This document shows, one piece after another, positions 35,086 through 44,223 of a stretch of DNA of 64,000 bases (position 1 is the stretch's first letter; each line of letters starts with the position of its first letter). Made by a program: the position numbers and the translations under genes. This DNA comes from Planctomycetota bacterium (lineage in GTDB: Bacteria; Planctomycetota; Phycisphaerae; UBA1845; UTPLA1), in NCBI GenBank assembly GCA_016235815.1, contig JACRIM010000058.1, positions 62,001-126,000 on the forward strand. The letters run 5' to 3'. A model generated the notes under the pieces. That model was given only the letters and a program-made list of their open reading frames with translations. It searched no databases and was not told where the DNA came from.

Positions 35086-35158
35086 GGGCCTGTAGCTCAA
35101 TGGTCAGAGCGAGGGACTCATAATCCCCAGGTTCTCGGTTCGAGTCCGAGCAGGCCCA
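35086..35158 (+). tRNA. tRNA with CAT anticodon (elongator Met or Ile2)
   Basis: A full cloverleaf is visible. The acceptor stem is GGGCCTG/CAGGCCC, the D-arm GCTC-AATGGTCA-GAGC, the anticodon loop CTCATAA with anticodon CAT, and the T-arm CTCGG-TTCGAGT-CCGAG, with discriminator A. The anticodon stem has one A:C mismatch at its top. G1:C72 pairs, so it is not the initiator. CAT with this loop fits either elongator tRNA-Met or the lysidine-modified tRNA-Ile2; the sequence alone does not decide. No CCA is encoded. Confidence 0.93.
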
Positions 35159-35182
35159 GTTTCCCTGATTCTGTTCAGTGAA

Positions 35183-36823
35183 TTACGACCCCAGCAGCGC
35201 CGCGATCCACGGCCCGATGTCGTCCCCATCCACCCCTCCGTCATGATTCTTATCAACCATGCACGAAAGCACCGGGTCAAGGTTCTGCGCCAGCAGAACT
35301 GAGACAAACAGCGACACATCTGACGAATCCGGGGCACACTCATCCGGCACGCTGTTCAGATTGCAGTCCGTGCTGGTCATGAGCAACAGATCACGGGCAT
35401 CGTTCACGCTGTTTCCGTTGCAATCAGCCTGCGATCCGGAATACACCGTGAGCATCATATTGAAATCGTCGTCGTCCACGTCTCCATCCTGATCGATGTC
35501 ATGCACGGCACACGGCGAATCCGCGTTGTAGGGGCCGCCGCCATAACATCCGGCAAAATCCGCAAGATCGTGCGCGTCGATGACGTTGTCGCCATTTGCG
35601 TCAAACTCCGCACGGCCGAGAGAGTCCAGAAACGCAATCACCTGATTCTTCTGCGCCGGCAGTAACGCCGCATACGCAGCCGCCGATGATGCCGCCTCGC
35701 TGCCGAACACACCATGCTCCGTCACTGCCTGGGTAATTCGGCTTGCCAGCGTTCCACCCGCGACACGACCGTCATGCAACAACGGATCGCGAACTCGAAC
35801 ACCCCACAGCGGCGGCGTCCGAATCTCGCGCACATCGGCCTGCCCCTGCGCAATGCCGTCGCCCAGCAGACCCATGTCGTGCACAAGAAAATCTGAATAC
35901 GGCCGAATCGTCTTAGTGCGAATCGAATCCTCCAACGCCGGGTTGTTCGACGTCGTATAGCTGGCGACATGGCACGCCGCGCAGCCGACCGATACAAACA
36001 GCGCCTCGCCCGTCATTCCGCTCTTGGGAGTCTGCGGCGGTGACGCGAGAAATCGTTGGAAATCCGTCACCCGATCAATAAAGTGAAAGCCCTCCACATC
36101 CGGCCCATCCTCCGGGTCGGGCACGGTATCACACGTCCCCAACGACGGCGGATTCACACCGTTCGGGTCATTCTCCTGTGTGAGAAATCGATTCGTGATG
36201 CCCATTTCATTGAGTGCGGCGTCTGCCGAGAATGTCAGAACCGTCGCCACTTGCGCCTTCCACCCGAATCGCCCCACGCGCGCCGGACTCATCGGTGGGT
36301 CTTCAAACGCCGTCACCATGTGAGCATGACCACTAACCCCCGGCCCCGGGCTCTCATTCGCGAGGATCGCCGCATCCGGGATCGCCTCCAGCAGCCCCAA
36401 CCCAAGCGACGACGTCGTAATGCGAGTCGCGATGACCGTCGCCTCCGGCGGAATGCTCTCCGCGCATTCGGTGCTGATCGACTCGCTCTGCAACAGCGAC
36501 CCGCCCAGATTGTTTAGCGGATCAAATCCTCCGCCCTTCTCGTCGAAAAAACCAAATCGGGTGACCGAAATGGACCCCGACCCACCCACCGGGTTGTTAT
36601 GACAGCTTGCGCAACTTTGCTGATTGAGAATCGGCCCAAGCCCCTCCGCCGCGCTGAAAATTCGCTGAAACGCGGTCTTGCCGGCGTTAAACCGAGCCAC
36701 TTGGGCCGCGGTTAATCCACGAAGCGGTTCGCCCATGCGCGGTTGTGGATCAACAGCAAGCACCGAACTGGCCGCAACGGATACACAGGCCGCCATCACA
36801 AGACGGATAATCGCATGGGTCAT
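35183..36823 (-). CDS. Di-haem peroxidase-like (DHOR) secreted protein with EF-hand/dockerin-like tail
   Basis: A 546-aa exported protein starting MTHAIIRLVMAACVSVAASS. Two CxxCH haem sites are present (QSCASCHNN near residue 85 and GCAACHVAS near 300), in the arrangement of the di-haem oxidoreductase/thiol-peroxidase family (KTAFQRIFSAAEGLGPILN precedes the first; LHDGRV lies near the C-terminal end). From about 405 the protein carries calcium-binding-like repeats DANGDNVIDAHDL, DIDQDGDVDDDD and DKNHDGGVDGDD, resembling the dockerin-like tails of planctomycete secreted proteins. ATG 36823 is chosen for its signal peptide. Confidence 0.85.
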   Translation of the reverse strand: MTHAIIRLVMAACVSVAASSVLAVDPQPRMGEPLRGLTAAQVARFNAGKTAFQRIFSAAEGLGPILNQQSCASCHNNPVGGSGSISVTRFGFFDEKGGGFDPLNNLGGSLLQSESISTECAESIPPEATVIATRITTSSLGLGLLEAIPDAAILANESPGPGVSGHAHMVTAFEDPPMSPARVGRFGWKAQVATVLTFSADAALNEMGITNRFLTQENDPNGVNPPSLGTCDTVPDPEDGPDVEGFHFIDRVTDFQRFLASPPQTPKSGMTGEALFVSVGCAACHVASYTTSNNPALEDSIRTKTIRPYSDFLVHDMGLLGDGIAQGQADVREIRTPPLWGVRVRDPLLHDGRVAGGTLASRITQAVTEHGVFGSEAASSAAAYAALLPAQKNQVIAFLDSLGRAEFDANGDNVIDAHDLADFAGCYGGGPYNADSPCAVHDIDQDGDVDDDDFNMMLTVYSGSQADCNGNSVNDARDLLLMTSTDCNLNSVPDECAPDSSDVSLFVSVLLAQNLDPVLSCMVDKNHDGGVDGDDIGPWIAALLGS

Positions 36824-36875
36824 GATGAACTCGCTTCTTGCCCAATTCCCGGCGAAAACCAAAGCATCGGACTGT

Positions 36876-39371
36876 TCACGGCGGACAATTGTTACCTTCG
36901 AGAATTGAATCAACGAACGCCGTCACATCAATGAAGTCGATTGATCCGGTCGAATCCAGGTCGCCGCACTGGCAATTCGTGCCTCCACCAACCATGCAGG
37001 CCACAAATCCCGCGATGTCCGCCCCGTCGCGTTTCGTATCCGTATTGAGGTCCGCGGCACACGCACACGGCAACAGGCACAGGATCTTGGACACCTGGAA
37101 AACATCGATGCCCGCCTCCGTAATTGAGTTGTTCGGATTGTCCGACGCGCTAAACCGCACGCGAACGGCGGAAGTAAGCGGCTGTCCGGGGAAAAACTCG
37201 CCCACTCGGAAGCTAAACGACTGCCATGAGGAGGCCGTCGATAAGATCGTCTCCACTTGTGTCCAATTCGCACCGTTGTCATTCGATACGGCGACCGTCA
37301 ACACGTCCGTTGCCGAACTGTAAGCCCATGCCGAAAACGAAATCGTCGCGTCAGTGCCGGCCAAATCAATCGGCGGCGAGATCAAATGCGTGGGACCACC
37401 GTCCACGTCAGCCGCCCCGCTTCCGCCGCCGACGACGCCGTTGCCGGTCACAAAGCAGAACACCTTGTCCGTTCCGGCCTGGGCATCGTCCTCCGGCGCG
37501 GATTGCGCGGTCCCGTTGAGTGCCCCTACCGGGTCGACTCGCACCCATGCCCCGGCCGTGACCGAAGGATCATTGACGACGGTCCAGCCGCCGTCACCCG
37601 CCTCAAAATCTTGAATCGTGTCATCCGTCCCGACCGATGCAATCGCGGAATTGAAGGACGCCGGCGCCCCCGGTGGACCGGTCGATGTGGCGCCACCCAC
37701 GGCGCTCGCCGCTACGTAAAAATCAACCGTCGACGCGCATGCCATCGCCGGCAGCGTCGCTTCATAAAGCCCGGGTGAACCAAGCAATACCATCGGCGCG
37801 CTTGACCATGCACCACCATTCACGCGCGTCCAGATGATGCCGGTCGGTTCATCCAGAACCGCCGCGCCAATCTCCGTCACCTGAACCCGGATGGTCGTTG
37901 TCGCATTCGGCGACACCAGAGACGGCAAACCCAATGGATATGTGAATGCCAACCCGGTCGGCGGCACGTTAATCCACACTTGCGTCGTGCTGCATCGCCC
38001 CACGACGAGGTCCAGCCAGCCGTCGCCGTTAATGTCAAAGACCGCGAAATTGTGAACGCCCGCGAGGAACGTGCTCGCTGCGATATTCCCCGTATCAGAA
38101 GTGAACGTCACATTCGGCGCATTGCCGTTGTTTCGAAGGATGTCCGCCACCCGACCACCGCAGGGGCCGATGTCGACGTCCACGTCAGAAATCAGAACAT
38201 CCTTCCAACCATCGTTGTTCAAATCCGCAATGACGGATTGTCCGCCGAAACCATTGGTCGCCGTCGGAAACAGAATCGTGGAGAACGACGCCAGCCCCTG
38301 GGCGTTGTTCCCCGTGTTGAGCAAATAACGGTCCGTGCCGTCATCGCTGACCACCATGTCCAACCGATTGTCATTGTTCAGATCGCCGACCGACACAAAA
38401 TACGGGGCCGTCGTGTAGACACTTCGGTAGGTGTCGAAATATCCCGGGTTCGATGCTTTGTTGTAGCCGATCCCGATGTACTGTGGCGGATTGAGTGCCG
38501 TCTGCTTGACGATATCCTTCAAACCGTCGCCATTCATATCCTCAATGGCCGCCGCTGCACCGAACGCCGACTTCTGAAACGGATACGTGCTCGCCCCCAC
38601 GGTAATCGTTCCGGCAAAATGCGTCCCCGCGCCGTTCGTCACATCGGTGAAAAACCCGTTGCCGTCATTCATGAGCAATCGATCGTCGAAATCGGCGCCC
38701 GCCGGCTCGGAGACGCCGCCCGATCCGCTGCTGTCATAATCGCCAAACCAAAGCTCGGGGGCGCCGTCGCCGTTCAAATCGCCCGCCGCGACCGAGCAAA
38801 ATCGTGGATTGAAGCTGCCCCCGGTCAGGCTCAGCATCGTCGGGATTCGATTCACCTCATACTTGAAGCCCTGCCAGACTCCGGCGATCGACCCTTTATT
38901 GCGGTAGATGCGCGGGTGGCCCACGGCCTTCGTGTCGCCGTCGCTGATCGTCACCGCCGTCACAATGTCCAACCAGCCGTCCTGATTCAAATCGACAAGC
39001 AGGACATCGCGATCATTCGTCGGCGTGTTAAACCCCTGATCCCCCGGCACATCGGTATCCGTCGCATACAGCGTCGTCCGATCCGTCAGCACGCCGCCCT
39101 CATTCAGATACAGGACATTCGTTCGCTTCCCTGCCGACGTGAACGGTTGCTTGCGAACACTGACCAAATCGATGTCCCCGTCTTGATCAACGTCGCCCCA
39201 TGCATAATCCTTTTCTTCGACGTCCGATGCTCCATTGGCCGCCGACGCGTTCAATCGCGTGGCCGTTTCATTGTTGAACTGGACCCATTGCCCCAGCGCA
39301 GGATTGCCAGGTGCGCAGATCAACAACACCGCCGCCGCAAGCGGCAGTAATCCGTGTAGATGCTTGTTCAT
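36876..39371 (-). CDS. FG-GAP/VCBS repeat secreted protein with EF-hand/dockerin-like tail
   Basis: This 831-aa exported protein starts MNKHLHGLLPLAAAVLLICA. Calcium-binding FG-GAP/VCBS blades recur about every 50 residues (DLNGDGAPELWFGDYD, DMNGDGLKDIVK, DLNNDGWKDVLISD, DINGDGWLDLVVGR), giving an integrin-like propeller. An Ig-like/MAM-like region follows with ISPPIDLAGTDATISFSAW, and a dockerin-like end with CACAADLNTDTKRDGADIA and GDLDSTGSIDFIDV. It is 52 bp upstream of the di-haem gene on the same strand. The role is probably surface or extracellular binding; partner unknown. Confidence 0.83.
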   Translation of the reverse strand: MNKHLHGLLPLAAAVLLICAPGNPALGQWVQFNNETATRLNASAANGASDVEEKDYAWGDVDQDGDIDLVSVRKQPFTSAGKRTNVLYLNEGGVLTDRTTLYATDTDVPGDQGFNTPTNDRDVLLVDLNQDGWLDIVTAVTISDGDTKAVGHPRIYRNKGSIAGVWQGFKYEVNRIPTMLSLTGGSFNPRFCSVAAGDLNGDGAPELWFGDYDSSGSGGVSEPAGADFDDRLLMNDGNGFFTDVTNGAGTHFAGTITVGASTYPFQKSAFGAAAAIEDMNGDGLKDIVKQTALNPPQYIGIGYNKASNPGYFDTYRSVYTTAPYFVSVGDLNNDNRLDMVVSDDGTDRYLLNTGNNAQGLASFSTILFPTATNGFGGQSVIADLNNDGWKDVLISDVDVDIGPCGGRVADILRNNGNAPNVTFTSDTGNIAASTFLAGVHNFAVFDINGDGWLDLVVGRCSTTQVWINVPPTGLAFTYPLGLPSLVSPNATTTIRVQVTEIGAAVLDEPTGIIWTRVNGGAWSSAPMVLLGSPGLYEATLPAMACASTVDFYVAASAVGGATSTGPPGAPASFNSAIASVGTDDTIQDFEAGDGGWTVVNDPSVTAGAWVRVDPVGALNGTAQSAPEDDAQAGTDKVFCFVTGNGVVGGGSGAADVDGGPTHLISPPIDLAGTDATISFSAWAYSSATDVLTVAVSNDNGANWTQVETILSTASSWQSFSFRVGEFFPGQPLTSAVRVRFSASDNPNNSITEAGIDVFQVSKILCLLPCACAADLNTDTKRDGADIAGFVACMVGGGTNCQCGDLDSTGSIDFIDVTAFVDSILEGNNCPP

Positions 39372-39479
39372 GTAATGACGACTCCCAACCCCGCGGGTTC
39401 CCTCAATGGCGGAGTCCTCCGGACGCCGCACGAATCCCAATTCTATCAAAAGCGGCGGCCTACTACAATTGCGCGCCAC

Positions 39480-41384
39480 ATGCCCCAATCCCCCTCACAT
39501 CCATTTGGCCTCAGACCAATCCCCTTCATCCTGATCCTTCTTTTCTCGGGATTCACCCTCGTTGCTCCAGTTCACGAAAATCCGGCACTCAAAACCTCGT
39601 TCGTCACCATTTCCACCGTTCTGGCCGCCTGGATCGCCTCGCTATGGTTTGTCCGAAGGCAAACAGGCATCCCGCTTTCCGTTGAATTCGTCCCTGTTCC
39701 TTCCCATTACGTGCAAGCCTGCGTCCAATTCTGCATTCTCGCCTACTGGGGCTGGTTCGCTCGCGAGGTTGGATGGCAGGCCCCGCTGATCCTCGCGCAG
39801 GTTGTCTATCTCTACATTCTCGAAGCCCTGCTTTCATGGTCGCGCGGCCGGACATGGCGACTCGGCTTCGGCCCCCTCCCCATCGTCTTTAGCACAAACC
39901 TGCTCCTCTGGTTCAAGGCGGATGTCTTCTATTACCAATTTGCCATGCTCACACTTGGTGCGCTCGGCAAGCAGTTCATCACCTGGGAGCGCGAAGGCAA
40001 ACGCACCCATATCTTTAATCCCTCCGCGTTCGGACAGTTCATCGTGGCCATCGCCCTCATCGTCACGGGCACGACCAACGAACTCACCTGGGGCAAACAA
40101 ATCGCCGCCTCCTTCGAAACACCCCACATGCTCGTCGTGATCTTTCTTGGCGGCCTCGTTGTGCAATCCCTCTTTCGCGTCACGCTCATGACGGTCGCCG
40201 CCGCCATCACGCTTTGCCTCGTCAACATCATCTACACACGCACCTACGGCACGTACTTCTTTGTCAACGTCAACGTTGCCGCGCCTATTTTTCTTGGAAT
40301 CCATCTGCTCATCACCGATCCCGCCACGTCGCCGCGCACCAACGTCGGACAGGTGGTTTTCGGCACGTTCTACGCGCTCGCCTATTGCGCCCTGTTCAGA
40401 ATGTTGGACATCTACGAAGTGCCGACGTTCTGGGACAAGCTGCTTCCTGTACCCATCCTCAATCTTGCCGTCCCCGCCCTCGACCGACTCGCCCGCGCCA
40501 ACGTGATCGGCAAACTCAATAACGCCTGGCAATCAGCCCTGAGCCTGCCCCGACTCAACGCCGTGCACATGGCCTGCTGGATCGCACTTTTCGCGTTCAT
40601 TTGGGGAATCGGTTTCGTTGACGCCGAACACCCCGGCAACTCCATACCTTTCTGGCAGAAAGCACTCGCCGACGGCAAACCGCACGCCTCCCATAGCCTC
40701 GTGATGGCCATCGGCACTCAGGCCGAAGCGTTGAATTCCGGTCCCGCCTACAACGAACTCGGCCTGTTATGCATGGAAGGAAAACTCGTCAAGCAGAACC
40801 GGCCGGCCGCCGCGAAATACTTCGCCAAAGCCTGCGAACTCGGCGACCTCAACGGTTGTGCGAATGTCGCGGGCCAGTTTCTTTTCCTGCACGAACGGCG
40901 TTCCGACGACGACGTGAATCTCGCGATGACGCAACTGGAAAAAAACTGCGGGGTAGGCTCGGATTGGAAGAGCTGTCTGCTATCCGCCATTGCCTATGAA
41001 AGTGGCCGCGGACGACCAAAGAATGCTGAGCGAGCCATGGAGTTCTTCATTCGGTGCGGAAATGAAAACCTCTACGCCGCAAAAGGGCTTGCGCGACTGT
41101 CGCTCACAACCGCGGTGCGGCCCAAAGAACTGCTCCCTGCAGCCGCTCGTTTGCGAACCGCCGCCGAAACAGGAGATGCCGAAGCAGCATGGTATCTCGC
41201 CTTTCTCCATTACGGGGGCATCGGGGTCACTCGAGATGAAGCACTGGCTCGCTCGTTTCTTGAAACCGCCTGTATTCGCGGCCTTGCCGAGGCGTGCAAT
41301 GCGAGTAAATCGGCCTCGCCTCCTGCTTTTTCCAAGCCCCCCATGATCGTCCCCGACTGGTCCACGGCGTTTCCCAAGAATTGA
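39480..41384 (+). CDS. NqrB/RnfD-like membrane protein fused to Sel1-like repeats
   Basis: 634 aa. The first about 400 residues hold nine or ten helices and the NqrB/RnfD motif LLITDPATSPRTNVGQVVFG, plus HIFNPSAFGQF. After a further helix (AVHMACWIALFAFIWGIGFV) comes a soluble C-terminal part of Sel1/TPR-like repeats (PAAAKYFAKACELGDLNGCA; WYLAFLHYGGIGVTRDEALA). NqrB and RnfD normally carry covalent FMN in redox-driven ion pumps; I did not find a clear FMN threonine motif, and no other rnf/nqr gene is nearby. ATG 39480 follows TACTACAAT closely with no Shine-Dalgarno, so translation may be near leaderless. It is divergent from the FG-GAP gene. Confidence 0.78.
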   Translation: MPQSPSHPFGLRPIPFILILLFSGFTLVAPVHENPALKTSFVTISTVLAAWIASLWFVRRQTGIPLSVEFVPVPSHYVQACVQFCILAYWGWFAREVGWQAPLILAQVVYLYILEALLSWSRGRTWRLGFGPLPIVFSTNLLLWFKADVFYYQFAMLTLGALGKQFITWEREGKRTHIFNPSAFGQFIVAIALIVTGTTNELTWGKQIAASFETPHMLVVIFLGGLVVQSLFRVTLMTVAAAITLCLVNIIYTRTYGTYFFVNVNVAAPIFLGIHLLITDPATSPRTNVGQVVFGTFYALAYCALFRMLDIYEVPTFWDKLLPVPILNLAVPALDRLARANVIGKLNNAWQSALSLPRLNAVHMACWIALFAFIWGIGFVDAEHPGNSIPFWQKALADGKPHASHSLVMAIGTQAEALNSGPAYNELGLLCMEGKLVKQNRPAAAKYFAKACELGDLNGCANVAGQFLFLHERRSDDDVNLAMTQLEKNCGVGSDWKSCLLSAIAYESGRGRPKNAERAMEFFIRCGNENLYAAKGLARLSLTTAVRPKELLPAAARLRTAAETGDAEAAWYLAFLHYGGIGVTRDEALARSFLETACIRGLAEACNASKSASPPAFSKPPMIVPDWSTAFPKN

Positions 41385-41406
41385 CATCACATTCCGTTGA
41401 TTCTCG

Positions 41407-42570
41407 CTACACCACTCCCCGGCGCAGGTCCGCCAGTGGATAAAACGTTCCCCGCCATCGAATGCCGCCTCGAACCAGTGTCAACACCACTGACCGCCCC
41501 ACTGCATAGGCCAACGTCAATGCCGCAATCGGGAACGCAAAACCGACCGCCCGCGAAAACCCCTGTTGCCGCGCCACTCGCGCCAGCAGCGAGACCTCGC
41601 TCAACAGCAATAATCCATATGGCAGGCGGCTCCAACCCGGTGCGAATGCCAATCCAATCAACGGCGCGACGCCCAGCAGTACCACGCCCGCGATTCCCGC
41701 CAGCGATTTTCCAAGCAAATAATCAGATCCGGCAAACCCGTTTTTCTCCAGGCCCGTCACCACTCCCCACCAACCCTTCTGCCATCGCACACGAACGTCC
41801 GGACGCCCCTCCAACACATCCGTCACAAACCCATTCATCTTCATGAGCTTCCCGAGTTTCGCGTCATCCGCGACCTCCATTCGTAACGGCTCATGCCCGC
41901 CGAATGCCCGGTAGGCGCGCGTTCGCACCAGATTGAACGCTCCAATCCCGCAGAATGCTCGCGGCTCCAGCGGATTTCGCACTTGTCTCAATCGCAGCGC
42001 GACATAGAACAAGATGCCGAAGAAACACACCGCGGCCCTCTCGAAATAACCGTCCGTGATCATCCCCGGGAAAACACAGAGATGATCCAACCCCTCCACC
42101 CGCATATGCCGAATTGCCCTACGCAGCGCATCGGGCGCGAACAACACATCACCATCCGTAAACAAGATGTAATCACCGGTTGCCTGTTCCGCGCCTGCCT
42201 CGTTCGCATGGTTCTTGCCCAACCATCCGTTTGGCAATTCCGAGACGTGAATCACCCGCACGCGTTTATCGCGCCCTGCAAACTCGTCCATCACTCGCCC
42301 CGTCTCATCCGTGGAGCGATCATTCACCGCGATGATTTCAATATTCTCGTAGGACTGTGTGAGTAGCGAGTCCAGGCAGGCACGAATCGATTCCCCCTCA
42401 TCCCGCGCAGGAACAATCACCGACACCCGCGGCGCAGTGCCATCCGCCGGCACCCGCACCGCGCTCAAGAACCGTGGATGCCGAAGCGCAAGTGCCATCG
42501 GCCATATCTTGATCCCCCAAAAAACGAGCCCGGCGACGCCGACCAACCACCATGCCGTCTCGCTTTCCAT
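41407..42570 (-). CDS. Family 2 glycosyltransferase, membrane-anchored
   Basis: A 387-aa inner-membrane enzyme. An N-terminal helix (8-25) precedes the GT-A domain: SVIVPARDEGESIRACLDSL, AVNDRSTDET and the metal-binding FTDGDVLF (Asp139, Asp141). Three or four helices form the C-terminal third. Similar enzymes add sugars to lipid carriers or hopanoid/carotenoid acceptors; the acceptor here is unknown. GGGAGCGGTGG just before ATG 42570 fixes the start. It is divergent from fbaB. Confidence 0.87.
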   Translation of the reverse strand: MESETAWWLVGVAGLVFWGIKIWPMALALRHPRFLSAVRVPADGTAPRVSVIVPARDEGESIRACLDSLLTQSYENIEIIAVNDRSTDETGRVMDEFAGRDKRVRVIHVSELPNGWLGKNHANEAGAEQATGDYILFTDGDVLFAPDALRRAIRHMRVEGLDHLCVFPGMITDGYFERAAVCFFGILFYVALRLRQVRNPLEPRAFCGIGAFNLVRTRAYRAFGGHEPLRMEVADDAKLGKLMKMNGFVTDVLEGRPDVRVRWQKGWWGVVTGLEKNGFAGSDYLLGKSLAGIAGVVLLGVAPLIGLAFAPGWSRLPYGLLLLSEVSLLARVARQQGFSRAVGFAFPIAALTLAYAVGRSVVLTLVRGGIRWRGTFYPLADLRRGVV

Positions 42571-42585
42571 CCACCGCTCCCTGCC

Positions 42586-42649
42586 TTGATGCAATCGCAC
42601 GATACGCTACCATATTTCAGGTGCGAACGAGGGGACCCCGCGTCGCACC
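42586..42649 (+). promoter_or_regulatory. Promoter and leader hairpin of fbaB
   Basis: TTGATG (42586-42591) and TACCAT (42608-42613) are 16 bases apart. Just after the expected transcription start, GGTGCGA (42620-42626) pairs with TCGCACC (42643-42649) around a loop that itself holds GGGG/CCCC. The stem lies in the mRNA leader about 30 bases before the aldolase start; a role in mRNA stability or regulation is a guess. Confidence 0.4.
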
Positions 42650-42680
42650 AGAAAATCTCAACACAATCGGAGAACCGGCC

Positions 42681-43598
42681 ATGACCGAACGCGTGCGTGA
42701 AATCCTCAGTTGGTATCGAAGCGACAACCCCGGCACCCTCACCAATCTCGCCCGCATGTTGAACCACGGTCGCCTCGCCGGCACTGGGCGCATGGTCATC
42801 CTCCCCGTGGACCAAGGCTGGGAGCACGGTCCTGTGCGGAGCTTCGGCCCCAATGACGCCGGTTATGACCCGCACTATCACTTTAAGATGGCGATCGAGG
42901 CCGGTTTGAATGCATACGCCGCCCCGCTCGGCTTCCTTGAAGCCGGTGCCGCTGACTTCGCCGGTGAAGTGCCCCTCATCCTTAAGGCCAACAACCACGA
43001 CCTGCTCGCCGACGAGAAAGACTCATGGCAGGCCCTGACCGCCTCGGTGAAAGAAGCCGTCCGTCTCGGCTGCGCCGGCGTCGGCCTGACCATTTACCCA
43101 GGCTCCGCTCTCCGCAAGGAGATGTATGAAAACCTTCGCGAGTACGCCGAGGAAGCCAAGTCCTGCGGCCTCGCCGTCGTCGTCTGGAGCTACCCGCGCG
43201 GCAGCAGTATCAGCAAGGAGGGCGAAACCGCCATCGATGTCGCCGGTTACGCAGCGCAGATCGCTTGTCAACTCGGCGCCCACATCGTGAAAGTAAAATT
43301 GCCCACCGACCACATCGAGCAGGACGCCGCGAAGAAGGTCTACGAGAAAGAGAAAATCGCCATCGGCACCCTCGCCGACCGCGTCAAGCATGTCGTCCAG
43401 TGCGCCTTCAACGGCCGTCGCATCGTCATCTTCAGCGGCGGCGCGAAGAAGGAAAACGATCAGGACGTCTTCGAGGAATGCAAGGCCATCCGCGCCGGCG
43501 GCGGTTTTGGCTCCATCATTGGTCGCAACACGTTCCAGCGCAAGAGGAACGACGCTCTCAAGTTCCTCGACGAAATCATCAAGATCTACAGTAAGTAA
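42681..43598 (+). CDS. fbaB: Class I fructose-bisphosphate aldolase (FbaB/DhnA type)
   Basis: A 305-aa TIM-barrel aldolase that splits fructose-1,6-bisphosphate through a Schiff base. NHGRLAGTGRMVILPVDQGW matches the E. coli FbaB N-terminus, and GAHIVKVKLPTDHIEQ contains the expected lysine. GFGSIIGRNTFQRKRNDA is the phosphate-binding end. GGAGAA lies seven bases upstream of ATG 42681; in-frame extension upstream is not supported. Members acting in other pathways (DeoC/LacD or ADH synthase) share the fold, but the motifs favour FbaB. It is followed after 21 bp by the TPR gene. Confidence 0.9.
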   Translation: MTERVREILSWYRSDNPGTLTNLARMLNHGRLAGTGRMVILPVDQGWEHGPVRSFGPNDAGYDPHYHFKMAIEAGLNAYAAPLGFLEAGAADFAGEVPLILKANNHDLLADEKDSWQALTASVKEAVRLGCAGVGLTIYPGSALRKEMYENLREYAEEAKSCGLAVVVWSYPRGSSISKEGETAIDVAGYAAQIACQLGAHIVKVKLPTDHIEQDAAKKVYEKEKIAIGTLADRVKHVVQCAFNGRRIVIFSGGAKKENDQDVFEECKAIRAGGGFGSIIGRNTFQRKRNDALKFLDEIIKIYSK

Positions 43599-43619
43599 TC
43601 GTACAAAGAAAGCTCCTTA

Positions 43620-44222
43620 ATGCCCGATCTCGACCGCATCGCCAAACTCCGTTCTCTCGCCGAGGCTGACCCCTCCGACGAGATGGCCCATTTTTCCCTC
43701 GGCCAGGCCCTCATGGACGCCGGCCAGCACAAGGACGCCGGGCCTTCGCTGCAGCGCGTCATCGCCCTCAACAGCCAGAACTCCAAGGCCTATCAACTCC
43801 TCGGCGAAGTTCAGAAGGCCACCGGCCATGCCGACCTCGCCATTCAGACGCTGACCAACGGCTACCGCATCGCCCACCGAAAGGGCGACCTCATGCCGAT
43901 GAAAGCCATGGGAGAGCTGTTGCAATCACTCAACGCTCCCATCCCCGAGATTGCTGAAAAGAAGGAAGCCCCCGCAGGCGGTGTCCCCGGCGAAGCGGGT
44001 TTCTCCTGCCGACGCTGCAGCGGCCCCGGGCCGAAGTTGGCGGAACGGCCCTTCAAAGGCCCCCTCGGCGAGAAGATCCTCGCCACCGTCTGCGCCCAAT
44101 GCTGGAAGGAATGGGTCGGCATGGGTACCAAGGTCATCAATGAACTCCGCCTCCCCATGTTCGACCCCGCCGCGCAGGAGCAGTATGACAAGCACATGAA
44201 AGACTTCCTCCTGCTCGACTAA
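43620..44222 (+). CDS. TPR protein with C-terminal Fe(II)-trafficking (YggX-like) domain
   Basis: A 200-aa cytosolic protein. Residues 1-90 are two or three TPR units (FSLGQALMDAGQHKDAGPSL; AYQLLGEVQKATGHADLAIQ). The C-terminal about 75 residues resemble the Iron_traffic/YggX family: LGEKILATVCAQCWKEWVGM, TKVINELRL and HMKDFL, where YggX has similar LGxxI, WxxW and INExxL words. Two CxxC pairs (CRRC, CAQC) are present, as if a metal were bound; YggX itself has only a single Cys. The family protects Fe-S clusters from oxidative damage in E. coli; that role here is inferred. It follows fbaB in an apparent operon. Confidence 0.75.
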   Translation: MPDLDRIAKLRSLAEADPSDEMAHFSLGQALMDAGQHKDAGPSLQRVIALNSQNSKAYQLLGEVQKATGHADLAIQTLTNGYRIAHRKGDLMPMKAMGELLQSLNAPIPEIAEKKEAPAGGVPGEAGFSCRRCSGPGPKLAERPFKGPLGEKILATVCAQCWKEWVGMGTKVINELRLPMFDPAAQEQYDKHMKDFLLLD

Positions 44223-44223
44223 G

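Noticed and set aside
35086-35158. Initiator tRNA-fMet
   Set aside because: Position 1 and 72 pair (G:C) and the three G:C pairs are not in the initiator positions of the anticodon stem.
37980-39350. Plus-strand open frame of 456 codons antisense to the FG-GAP gene
   Set aside because: Arg/His-rich nonsense composition typical of the reverse complement of Asp/Gly-rich repeats; the minus frame carries clear FG-GAP blades.
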